A stretch of DNA of 64,000 nt from NCBI GenBank assembly GCA_913777615.1, contig CAJYTK010000001.1, positions 124,001-188,000 of the forward strand, in the 5' to 3' direction. The notes beneath the pieces are model-generated. The model did not search any database. It was not told the DNA's origin and saw nothing but the letters and a program-made list of their open reading frames with translations. Shown in pieces: positions 56,874 through 64,000 of the stretch. Both the position numbers and the translations under genes were made by a program. The stretch is from an uncultured Agrobacterium sp. Lineage in GTDB: Bacteria; Pseudomonadota; Alphaproteobacteria; Rhizobiales; Rhizobiaceae. Positions within the stretch are counted from its first letter, which is position 1. Each line of letters starts with the position of its first letter.

Positions 56874-57356
56874 ATGGACGCCGTGACATACACATTCTCC
56901 GCTCTCCTCAAGAAGCACCGGCGCGCGATCCGCACTCTTACCGCAGCCGCCGTCCTCTCTTCTCCCCTTCTCGCAGCGCAGCCGGCATGGGCGGATTTCC
57001 GCGTCTGCAACAGCACGCAAAATCTCGTTGGCGTTGCCATTGGTTACCGCGCAAAGGAAGGCTGGGTCAGCGAAGGCTGGTGGCAGGTGCCTGCTTCCAC
57101 ATGCGCGACCCTGATCGAGGGTGAGCTGCAATCGCGCTATTATTACCTCTACGCTGAAGATGCCGCCCGCGGCGGTCGCTGGACCGGCGACGTCAACATG
57201 TGCGTGGCAGAAAACGAATTCAAGATCACCGGTGTCGATGATTGCTATGCCCGCAGCTTCCAGCGCATGGGCTTCAAGGAATACGATACGGGCAGGCAGG
57301 GAAGCTGGATGGTCCAGCTTTCGGACACGCCAGGAACACAGGAAAGTCAGAACTGA
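56874..57356 (+). CDS. DUF1036 exported protein
   Basis: The 160-residue protein has an N-terminal signal peptide with a long basic lead (KKHRRAIRTLTAAAVLSSPLLAAQPAWA) and the DUF1036 domain (FRVCNSTQNLVGVAIGYRAKEGWVSEGWWQV, then YYYLYAEDA and FKITGVDDCYARSFQRMGFKEYDTG). Its stop overlaps the pyk start by one base (TGATG), so translation is coupled. The role of the domain is unknown. Confidence 0.9.
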   Translation: MDAVTYTFSALLKKHRRAIRTLTAAAVLSSPLLAAQPAWADFRVCNSTQNLVGVAIGYRAKEGWVSEGWWQVPASTCATLIEGELQSRYYYLYAEDAARGGRWTGDVNMCVAENEFKITGVDDCYARSFQRMGFKEYDTGRQGSWMVQLSDTPGTQESQN

Positions 57357-58795
57357 TGAAGCGTAACCGCAAAGTCAAAATCCTTGCAACTCTCGGCCCC
57401 GCTTCGGCAGAAGAGGCGATGATCGAGAAGCTTCATCTTGCCGGCGCCGATCTCTTCCGCATCAATATGAGCCATGCGAGCCACGATCTGATGCGCACGC
57501 TGATCCAGCGTATTCGCTCTGTCGAAAGCCGCAACGGCCGTCCGATCGGCATTCTGGCGGATTTGCAGGGACCGAAGCTGCGCGTCGGCAAGTTTGCCGA
57601 TACCAAGGTCGATCTCGTCGCTGGTCAGACCTTCACGCTCGACAACAACGAGGCCCCTGGCGACAAGAACCGCGTCTTCCTGCCGCATCCGGAAATCCTC
57701 GAATCCGTCAAGCCCGGCGACCGGCTGCTGATCGATGACGGCAAGCTGCATCTGCGCGCTGAAAAATGCGACGGCAAGAGCATCGTCACTACCGTCGTCT
57801 CCGGCACCAAGATTTCCGACCGCAAGGGCATCAGCCTGCCCGACACGCTGCTTGGCGTAGGCGTTCTGACCGACAAGGACCGTTCCGACCTCGCCGCCGT
57901 TCTGGCGACCGAGGAAGTCGACTGGGTTGCTCTTTCCTTCGTTCAGCGTCCAGAAGATCTGGCGGAAGTGCGCAAGATTGCCGGCAACCGCGTCGGCCTG
58001 ATGTCGAAGATCGAAAAGCCGCAGGCCATCGAACGCATCGATGAGATCATCGAACTGTCCGACGCGTTGATGGTGGCCCGCGGCGACCTTGGCGTCGAAA
58101 TGCCGCTCGAAGCCGTTCCCGGCATCCAGAAGCAGCTGACCCGCGCCTGCCGCCGCGCCGGCAAGCCAGTGGTCGTTGCCACGCAGATGCTGGAATCGAT
58201 GATTTCCGCCCCGGTTCCGACCCGCGCCGAAGTCTCCGACGTTGCAACCGCCGTTTTCGAAGGCGCAGATGCGATCATGCTGTCTGCCGAATCCGCGTCC
58301 GGCGATTACCCGGTCGAAGCCGTCTCCACCATGGCCTCCATCGCCAGCACCGTGGAACAGGATCCGCACTATTCCAACATCATCTACGCGCAGCGCGCCC
58401 AGCCGGAAGCAACCGGCGCGGACGCCATTTCGCTTGCTGCCCGCCAGATTGCCGAAACGCTGCGTCTTTCCGCAATCGTCACCTACACCTCGTCCGGCAC
58501 CACCGGCCTTCGCGCTGCGCGCGAGCGTCCGCAGGTTCCGATCATCGCCCTCTCGCCGATCATCCAGACGGCCCGCCGTCTCTCTGTCGTCTGGGGCCTG
58601 CACTGTGTGGTCACGAGCGACGCGAGCGATCTCGACGACATGGTCAACCGCGCATGCCGCATCGTCGTGGCGGAAGGCTTCGGCAAGCCCGGCGACCGCA
58701 TCATCATCTCGGCCGGTGTTCCGCTCGGCACGCCCGGCGCTACCAACCTGGTTCGCATCGCCTATATCGGGCAGGACGGCCAGAGCGGCGTTTAA
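57356..58795 (+). CDS. pyk: Pyruvate kinase
   Basis: Pyk makes pyruvate and ATP from phosphoenolpyruvate. The 479-residue protein has ILATLGPASAEEAMIEKLHLAGADLFRINMSHAS, the catalytic MSKIEKPQAIERIDEII, MVARGDLGVEMPLE and GKPVVVATQMLESM. The ATG at 57356 is fixed by the overlap with the DUF1036 gene. It completes the lower glycolysis genes in this window. Confidence 0.98.
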   Translation: MKRNRKVKILATLGPASAEEAMIEKLHLAGADLFRINMSHASHDLMRTLIQRIRSVESRNGRPIGILADLQGPKLRVGKFADTKVDLVAGQTFTLDNNEAPGDKNRVFLPHPEILESVKPGDRLLIDDGKLHLRAEKCDGKSIVTTVVSGTKISDRKGISLPDTLLGVGVLTDKDRSDLAAVLATEEVDWVALSFVQRPEDLAEVRKIAGNRVGLMSKIEKPQAIERIDEIIELSDALMVARGDLGVEMPLEAVPGIQKQLTRACRRAGKPVVVATQMLESMISAPVPTRAEVSDVATAVFEGADAIMLSAESASGDYPVEAVSTMASIASTVEQDPHYSNIIYAQRAQPEATGADAISLAARQIAETLRLSAIVTYTSSGTTGLRAARERPQVPIIALSPIIQTARRLSVVWGLHCVVTSDASDLDDMVNRACRIVVAEGFGKPGDRIIISAGVPLGTPGATNLVRIAYIGQDGQSGV

Positions 58796-58796
58796 G

Positions 58797-58829
58797 AGCG
58801 TATTCCGCGATAAGCGGGACTACGCTTTT
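58797..58829 (+). terminator. Rho-independent terminator of pyk
   Basis: AGCGTA-CCGC / GCGG-TACGCT with TTTT follows the pyk stop directly. Confidence 0.8.
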
Positions 58830-59186
58830 GCGATGGAAGCTGTCGTCGAAGATCGCTTCTGTCTTTGAACAGGTATCGGAGAGGTAAGCTCGGCCTACCC
58901 TTCTTTCGTTCCAAAGGCCAAGCGTCTCAAGGATCGAGCCTTCCGCTTCTATCTCGGCAAGGCCCGAGAGCCCGCAACGAACAAAAAAGCCAGCGCGTCT
59001 CACGACACGCTGGCTTTTTTGATGAATATCCACGCGCTACCCAGCGGGACGACACCCGCCCGAACCGAATTCGCTTCCGGCAAACCCGGTGCATCGGTTT
59101 AAAAAATCAGAGCCCACTTCACGCGTTCCCAAGACTGAAAAACGTCCTGGCGACGATCGCGCATGGTAAGACCACGCATCAACGGG
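58830..59186. other. Intergenic region between pyk and the octapeptide-repeat gene
   Basis: It contains a strong bidirectional terminator at 58982-59020 (AAAAAAGCCAGCG / CGCTGGCTTTTTT), 166 bases away from the end of the repeat gene. A second terminator this far from pyk suggests that a short transcript may end here; no gene is seen. Confidence 0.6.
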
Positions 59187-60983
59187 TCAATGTTCCTGAT
59201 AGGCTGCAATCACGATATTGGCCTGCGCTGTGCTCATCGACCTAAGCTGCGTTGCCGAAAAGGCTGAGAGGTGGGTGGAGTCCATGCCGCTGAGCGATGT
59301 CGTGCTGAGCCCCTTGAGCGCAGCGTTCTTGATGGACGCGATCTCGTCGGCGGTGAAGCTGTTCAGTTCCGCTGCCGAAAGGGTTGCCAGTTGTTTTGCA
59401 TTCAGGGCAGCCACCTGCGCTTGGGTGAGCGCCTCGATGCTGCCGGAACTGAGAGCTTCGAATTGCTCGCTCGTCAGAGACGCAATCTGCTTCGTACTCA
59501 TGGCCGACAGAACTTGTGTCGTCAGATTGGAAATGACGGAGGTGGAAAGACCGGCGACCTGCTGCGGCGACAAAGCCGCAAATTGAGCAGGCGTCAGCGC
59601 CTGGAGCTGCTGGGAGGTCAACGCCTTGATCTGCACCGTGGACAGCGCCGAAATCTGGCTGGTCGTCAGCGCAGTCAAAAGCCCGGTGGACAACCCGGCG
59701 ATGGTCGCCGTCGATAATCCGGGAAGCGCCCTCTTCTGCAAGGCGGCGATTTCCGCTGAGGTGAAGCTGTTGATCTCTTCCGCAGAGAAGGTTGCCATCT
59801 GCAACGCGGAAAGCCCGGTAATCTGGCTCTCGTTCAGCGACGCAATGTCGCCGGAGCTGAGTGCCTGAAACTGTGCCGCGGTCAGCGAACCGATTTGCCG
59901 TGAGGTCAGGCTCGCCAGAGTATCGTCGTCCAGTCCGGCAATGGTGGCGGTCGAAAGGCTGGCGATCTGCGGTCCCTTCAGGGATGCGAGCTGTTCACCG
60001 CTGAGCGCCGAGAGCTGGGCGACGGTGAGGGCCTGCAACTGAGCAGAAGACAACGCTCCGATTTGTCCGGTCGTGAAGGCCGAAAGGAGACCGGTTGACA
60101 GTTCCGCAATGGTTGAGGTGCTTAGCGACGCAATCACGTTCTTCTTGATCGAGGCGATCTCGTCTGCGCTGAAGCTGTTGAGTTCGGCGGCAGACAGCGT
60201 TGCCGCCTGCCCCGCAGTCAATCCCGCCACCTGTGCGGCGCCAAGGGCTGCGATGCTCGCAGAGCTCAATGCATTGAACTGCGTTGTCGTCAGCGCCGCG
60301 ACCTGACGGGTGGTCAGTGCTGCAAGCTTTTCCGTTGGCAGTGCGGCGATGACGGCAGTCGATAGACCGGTGATAAGCTTCGGTGTCAGCGCGCCGAACT
60401 GCTCCGCAGTCAGCGCGGAAAACTGCGCGCTCGTCAATGCCCCCATCTGTGCGGATGTCAGAGAAGAGATCTGCTGCGTGGTCAATACGGCAATCTTGGC
60501 CGTGGAAAGGCCGGCAAGAGCAGCCGTCGAAAGACCGGACATGGAGGCCTTCTTGATCACGGTCAGTTCGTCGTCGCTGAAGCTGTTCAGTTCTGACGAA
60601 GATAATGTCGCGAGCTGGGCGCCGGTCAAAGCCGCAACTTGCCTGGTATCCAGCGCCGCGATCTGGGACGAGGAGAGGCCCTCCATCTGGCTCGTGTAGA
60701 GCGCGGCGACCTGCTGGGCGGTCAGGCCGGACAGCTGCACCGTGCCAATCGCGCTCAATTGGCCAAGCGTCAGGCCGGTGATCGACTTCGGTGCGATCGC
60801 CCCGACCTCGCTCGCAGACAGGCTCGAAATAACGGACGTATTGAGCGCACCGATCTGGACGCTCGTCAGCGCCTTGATCTGGGCCGCACTCAGCTGATCC
60901 ACATCGGCCGAGGACAGGCCTGCAATGACGGAGGTGGAGAGCGTGGCGATCTGCCGAGGGGCGAGATTGGCAATAATGGTCAT
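59187..60983 (-). CDS. Octapeptide-repeat solenoid protein, function unknown
   Basis: The 598-residue protein consists almost wholly of repeats of eight residues with the pattern L-[ST]-x-x-Q-[IV]-x-A (for example ALTTRQVA ALTTTQFN ALSSASIA ALGAAQVA). Every 17 repeats the pattern is broken by a module [EL]NSF[ST]xDEIxxIKK; these start at residues 132, 268, 404 and 540, exactly 136 apart. Ser/Thr followed three residues later by Gln/Glu looks like helix capping, so a helical solenoid is likely. There is no signal peptide, no cysteine and no membrane segment. Similar LTxxQI repeats occur in large proteobacterial surface proteins, so export by a type I or other system is possible. The ATG at 60983 starts MTIIANLAPRQIATLS, itself in repeat phase. 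Confidence 0.85.
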   Translation of the reverse strand: MTIIANLAPRQIATLSTSVIAGLSSADVDQLSAAQIKALTSVQIGALNTSVISSLSASEVGAIAPKSITGLTLGQLSAIGTVQLSGLTAQQVAALYTSQMEGLSSSQIAALDTRQVAALTGAQLATLSSSELNSFSDDELTVIKKASMSGLSTAALAGLSTAKIAVLTTQQISSLTSAQMGALTSAQFSALTAEQFGALTPKLITGLSTAVIAALPTEKLAALTTRQVAALTTTQFNALSSASIAALGAAQVAGLTAGQAATLSAAELNSFSADEIASIKKNVIASLSTSTIAELSTGLLSAFTTGQIGALSSAQLQALTVAQLSALSGEQLASLKGPQIASLSTATIAGLDDDTLASLTSRQIGSLTAAQFQALSSGDIASLNESQITGLSALQMATFSAEEINSFTSAEIAALQKRALPGLSTATIAGLSTGLLTALTTSQISALSTVQIKALTSQQLQALTPAQFAALSPQQVAGLSTSVISNLTTQVLSAMSTKQIASLTSEQFEALSSGSIEALTQAQVAALNAKQLATLSAAELNSFTADEIASIKNAALKGLSTTSLSGMDSTHLSAFSATQLRSMSTAQANIVIAAYQEH

Positions 60984-61566
60984 GAGCGCGAATACCGTCG
61001 ATTACTTATCGATCATGCTCATGTCACGGTGGTCGCCTGAACACGCCTGTTCTCCGCCGATGGACGGGAAAAAACGGATGGACACGGCAGCCGCAAGGGC
61101 GCCTACAGGCACGACCTCGACCTCGAACACGAGCAGCGAATTTATCTGGGACATGGCTCGTCAGAACCGGCGCATTGAAAAATGCTTCATGCCTGCTGTG
61201 ATCAAACCGACCACTGCCTTTGCGCCAACTGTGAACACTGTTGCAGGCGGCAATAAACGCACAACTCTTGCCGCGACGACCAAAGCAACTAACGAAGGGT
61301 TAACAGCGCCGAGCATGGGCGTCAAGGTGGACCTCAGCGCGTCAGGCAGCTCCACGCAAGCCTTGTGTCGCGGACTTCAGATACGGACTGTGTGCAGACA
61401 TGAGATTGAAACAGTAGCAACGATCCTGCATCGGGTGCGCAACGGAAAAAGCGTGCCGCGATCTTTTCGATCCGCGCGACACGCTTTGATGATCTTTTCA
61501 CAGCTGTTCTACGCCGCAGTACGCGTCTGCGCGGACCTTACTCCAAGGCCTGGGCTCGCCTTAGGT
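60984..61566. other. Intergenic region between the octapeptide-repeat gene and the DUF882 gene
   Basis: This 583-base stretch holds the promoter region of the repeat gene and, at 61447-61488, a hairpin (AAAGCGTG / CACGCTTT with inner CGCG and GATC pairing) that ends the DUF882 transcript on the minus strand. The long plus-strand frame through here runs antisense to the DUF882 gene and is not accepted. Confidence 0.55.
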
Positions 61567-63447
61567 TCAGGGCATTCTGACTGGCGAACTGAAGCGGCTG
61601 GAGTCGATTGCCTTGGCGCCCTGGCGGAAGCTTGCATTGGCAGCAGAGGCCGACATGTCATGGCTAAGGATACGGTTGCTGACACGCGGTGCCTTGACCG
61701 CACGAACGGTTGCACCCTTGTTCTGGCTAAGCGCCCAGTCAGAAATCGCTTCCTGTGTCAGGCGTCCACCGCTGACCATGGCCTGCTGCGACACGACGGC
61801 ATCCTGCTTGCTCGGGCGCCCGCCCTTGGTCGGCAGACCGGCATTCAGGCCGCTATTGGCGTTAGCCGCAGGCTTCGGATCGAATTCGTCACCGAATGTC
61901 TGTTGCTTCGGAGCGACCATCGGTTCGAGCTTCGCCACTTGGCGAGGAGCTTCCTTTGGCGTCGGAGCAGCGTAAGCCGATGCCGGGAATGGTGCCGCTG
62001 TCGGCATTCCGGCAGTCGCAATGGCGGAGCGCGCATCCTGTCCGCTCTGTTCGAGCGCGGCGATCACCGTCGGAGAGAGCGACGCTTGGGCGTCAGCCTC
62101 GTCGTCCTGTCCTTCCGGTTCGGTGCTTGCCGAGGCAAGCAACGCTTCGGCGACAGCCGGACGGTTGGCCGGAACCGGTACATGAGCGACCAGAGCATCG
62201 GCGGGAGCGTTTTCAGGATCGAGCGAGGCGGTCATGACCGGACCTTGAGCATCGCCGCGCATGCCGCGTGGTCCAAGAAGCGTCGGAACCGGAACGGAGA
62301 CCTCTGCGAGATCGGCAAATTTCTGTTCAGCCGGTGCGGCTGTCGGTGTCGGCGTGGTCGCGGCCTGAAGCGCATCCTGGGCGGCGCTGCGACCCGGCGA
62401 ATAAAGCGCCGTCGCGAGGCCATTCGAACCCTCTTCGCCGCGGAAGGCCGGGCGTGCTGTCGGAAGCGGTGCGTTGACGGCACTCGGAACCGGCGCAGCC
62501 GAGGCAACAGCAACCGGAGCTTCTTCCGCCTCTTCCGCTACAGCAGCAGGGGCAGGCGAGCGGCCAGCCGGTGCTGCGGGTGTTGCGATTTCTTCGGAAT
62601 CCTCGTCCTCGTCGCCACCGCCAAAGAGCGCTGCGAGAAGCGTCTTGCGCTTGCCGCCGGAAGACGATGCGGCGGGTCCAGAACCAGCGGTGCTGGCAAC
62701 CTGAATGGAAGAGGAGCTGACGCGCTTCTTGTAATCGGCCAGAGCCTGGTCGTAGCCCGGCAGCGGCTTGCCATCGGCAGGCAAGTGAATGGTGTTGCCG
62801 TTCGGGAAGATGCGAACGAGCTCCTGGCGGCTCATGCGAGGCCAGGCGCGAACGTTGCCGACATCCATATGCACGAAAGGCGAGCCGGAGGTCGGGTAAA
62901 AGCCGACGCCGCCGATCTGCATCTGCATGCCGATCTCACGCAAACGGGCGAGCTTCACGCCGGGAATGAAGAAGTCCATGGCCTTGCCGAGCGTGTGCTG
63001 GCTATGCTTGGCGACACCCTTGGTGCGCGAACGCAGCATGCCGTTGGTCTCTGGCGAGCGGAAAGCGGAAACGACGTTGATATAGTCGGTTGCGCCGGAG
63101 CGACGATAGACTTCCCAAACGAGGTCGAAAAGGCGCGGATCCATCTTGGTGGGCTGGTTGCGGCGCCAGTCGCGCAAGAAACGGTTAAGCTCCTGCAGGC
63201 CCTTTTGATCGTACTTGCCGTTTCTCTTGAATGTGATGACGGCTTTTTCTTTGGTGTGGATATAATAGAGCTTGAGACTGCGTGTCTCGGCAGAGGCCTG
63301 CGCCGCTGAAAGCGCGAAGAAAGGCAGTGCGGCCAGCATAAGGCACGCGACAGTGACAGCGCGTGCCGACAGCTTCGTGCATATATCTTTGATCAAGCCG
63401 CGCGCAGGCTTGGTCGCATGCGCGTTATTCCGATTCAGATATGGCAA
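61567..63447 (-). CDS. DUF882 murein peptidase-like protein with long disordered tail
   Basis: After a signal region (about residues 28-53, ending AQASAE) lies a DUF882/YcbK domain of the peptidase M15 type (LKLYYIHTKEKAVITFKRNGKYDQKGLQELNRFLRDWR, VVSAFRSPETN, SQHTLGKAMDFFIPGV, PFVHMDVGNVRAWPRMSR), with the zinc ligands expected in SxHxxGxAxD and HxD. It should cut peptidoglycan stem peptides. Residues about 240-626 are a Pro/Ala/Ser-rich, low-complexity tail. The start is TTG at 63447 with GGGGA six bases upstream; no ATG precedes the signal helix. Confidence 0.88.
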   Translation of the reverse strand: MPYLNRNNAHATKPARGLIKDICTKLSARAVTVACLMLAALPFFALSAAQASAETRSLKLYYIHTKEKAVITFKRNGKYDQKGLQELNRFLRDWRRNQPTKMDPRLFDLVWEVYRRSGATDYINVVSAFRSPETNGMLRSRTKGVAKHSQHTLGKAMDFFIPGVKLARLREIGMQMQIGGVGFYPTSGSPFVHMDVGNVRAWPRMSRQELVRIFPNGNTIHLPADGKPLPGYDQALADYKKRVSSSSIQVASTAGSGPAASSSGGKRKTLLAALFGGGDEDEDSEEIATPAAPAGRSPAPAAVAEEAEEAPVAVASAAPVPSAVNAPLPTARPAFRGEEGSNGLATALYSPGRSAAQDALQAATTPTPTAAPAEQKFADLAEVSVPVPTLLGPRGMRGDAQGPVMTASLDPENAPADALVAHVPVPANRPAVAEALLASASTEPEGQDDEADAQASLSPTVIAALEQSGQDARSAIATAGMPTAAPFPASAYAAPTPKEAPRQVAKLEPMVAPKQQTFGDEFDPKPAANANSGLNAGLPTKGGRPSKQDAVVSQQAMVSGGRLTQEAISDWALSQNKGATVRAVKAPRVSNRILSHDMSASAANASFRQGAKAIDSSRFSSPVRMP

Positions 63448-63513
63448 TTCGATCCCCGCCTGGCAGACAATTTGTCACATTGTCCCACTTGAACCTCAAT
63501 TACGGTGACACGA

Positions 63514-63527
63514 TGGCAAATTTGCCA
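63514..63527. promoter_or_regulatory. Perfect palindrome upstream of the DUF882 gene
   Basis: TGGCAAATTTGCCA lies 67 bases before the DUF882 start. A related GACAA/TTGTC inverted repeat sits closer at about 63464-63482. Both are candidate operators; the regulator is unknown. Confidence 0.4.
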
Positions 63528-63620
63528 CACACATACAACCTTCCTCTATATAGTGAACAGACAACTAACAAGAGGTTTATGAAGGGTAAGGGAATATCCT
63601 TGCTCAGGAGTTAACAAAAA

Positions 63621-63646
63621 TGCCAACGGCTAATTTAGCCGTCGGC
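63621..63646 (-). terminator. Rho-independent terminator of the Fis-type regulator
   Basis: TGCC-ACGGCT / AGCCGT-GGCA with TTTTTG following on the minus strand, nine bases after the stop codon. Confidence 0.85.
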
Positions 63647-63654
63647 ACTCGCAG

Positions 63655-64000
63655 TCACGCCGCATCACGCAACGGATCGTCGGGATCAATGCCATAATCC
63701 TTCAACTTTCGGTAGAGAGTGGAGCGCCCGATGCCGAGTTTGCGGGCAACCTGGCTCATCTGGCCACGATAGAATCGCAGCGCAAAACGGATCAGCTCCT
63801 CCTCGATTTGCGCAATGGTGCGGACGTTGCCCGTCTCATCGGTGCTGGCAATCAGGCTGCCGCCCGGAAAGACGCCGTCATGCGTCACCTCAGCCTCGAC
63901 CTCAGCTGCCGGGACCGAAGCGGGTGCAGCTTGAGGCTCGACCGCGACGATCTTCGGCGGGTCAACGATCGCATGCCGTTCTGCGTGAAGATCACGCCTG
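63655..64000 (-). CDS. C-terminal part of a Fis-type (NtrC-family) transcriptional regulator, cut by the window edge
   Basis: The frame is open to base 64000 and lacks its 5' end. The visible 115 residues are a Pro/Ala/Val linker followed by a Fis-like helix-turn-helix: IEEELIRFALRFYRGQMSQVARKLGIGRSTLYRKLKDYGIDPDD. This is the usual end of sigma-54-dependent activators, but the AAA+ and receiver domains would lie outside the window, so the family is inferred. It precedes the DUF882 gene on the same strand, with a terminator between. Confidence 0.8.
   Translation of the reverse strand, partial: RRDLHAERHAIVDPPKIVAVEPQAAPASVPAAEVEAEVTHDGVFPGGSLIASTDETGNVRTIAQIEEELIRFALRFYRGQMSQVARKLGIGRSTLYRKLKDYGIDPDDPLRDAA

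Noticed and set aside
60925-63309. 794-codon plus-strand open frame across the DUF882 gene
   Set aside because: It is antisense to a gene with a clear domain and signal peptide, and its Arg/Cys/His-rich composition is typical of a shadow frame.

Overview
The window looks like a stretch of chromosome from an alphaproteobacterium of the Rhizobiales, most likely Rhizobiaceae (Agrobacterium/Rhizobium group). This rests on gene content and order: ybgC-tolQRAB-pal-ybgF-tilS-ftsH-glmM, ruvCAB, zapA beside a 6S RNA candidate, tkt-gap-pgk with a class I aldolase, rcdA, gapR, and several small alphaproteobacterial DUF families (DUF1192, DUF1465, DUF2312, DUF1244, DUF1036, DUF882). Intergenic palindromic repeats of the kind scattered through rhizobial genomes support it. 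The genus is inference. Nearly all of the window is vertically inherited housekeeping DNA; no phage, insertion sequence, CRISPR array, tRNA or rRNA was seen.

Layout. 0.2-3.4 kb: an outer-membrane beta-barrel protein and, divergently, a membrane GGDEF-EAL protein. 3.5-16.9 kb, all minus strand: dinB-like gene, two tandem NUDIX hydrolases overlapping ybgC, the Tol-Pal envelope system, tilS, ftsH and glmM. 17.0-21.2 kb, minus strand: small TUDOR-like protein, Tat-exported phosphoesterase, and the ruvC-ruvA-ruvB Holliday-junction genes interrupted by an AbrB/PIN toxin-antitoxin pair. 21.4-28.9 kb: luciferase-like monooxygenase, yebC, FMN split-barrel protein, MBL-fold protein, ymdB-fau-CNNM transporter, 6S RNA candidate, zapA and a coiled-coil partner. 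29.2-37.2 kb, plus strand: glycolysis/Calvin-type block tkt, gap, K+/H+ antiporter, pgk, fba. 37.3-42.8 kb: a broken XRE/2TM regulator, an MFS-DUF1192 pair, rcdA preceded by two perfect CtrA boxes and a probable small RNA, then a poorly conserved-looking island with a low-complexity ORF carrying a 255-bp duplication. 42.8-58.8 kb: rpmE, ABC exporter, a MotA/MotB-like pair, suhB-type phosphatase, Sel1 protein, ThiE-like protein, TauE permease, divergent YdcH proteins, purEK, rpmJ, TPR protein, gapR, DUF1244, N-formylglutamate amidohydrolase, DUF1036-pyk. 59.2-64 kb: a 598-residue octapeptide-repeat protein, a DUF882 murein-type peptidase with a long disordered tail, and the C-terminal end of a Fis-type regulator that runs off the window.

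How the parts fit. Three themes recur: envelope building and division (Tol-Pal, FtsH, GlmM, ZapA, DUF882, MotA/MotB-like pair), cell-cycle control (RcdA, GapR, CtrA boxes, 6S RNA candidate) and central carbon flux (tkt, gap, pgk, fba, pyk). The most interesting observations are the CtrA-box/sRNA arrangement in front of rcdA, the exact 136-residue super-repeat of the octapeptide protein, and the toxin-antitoxin pair with its own palindromic operator inside the ruv operon.
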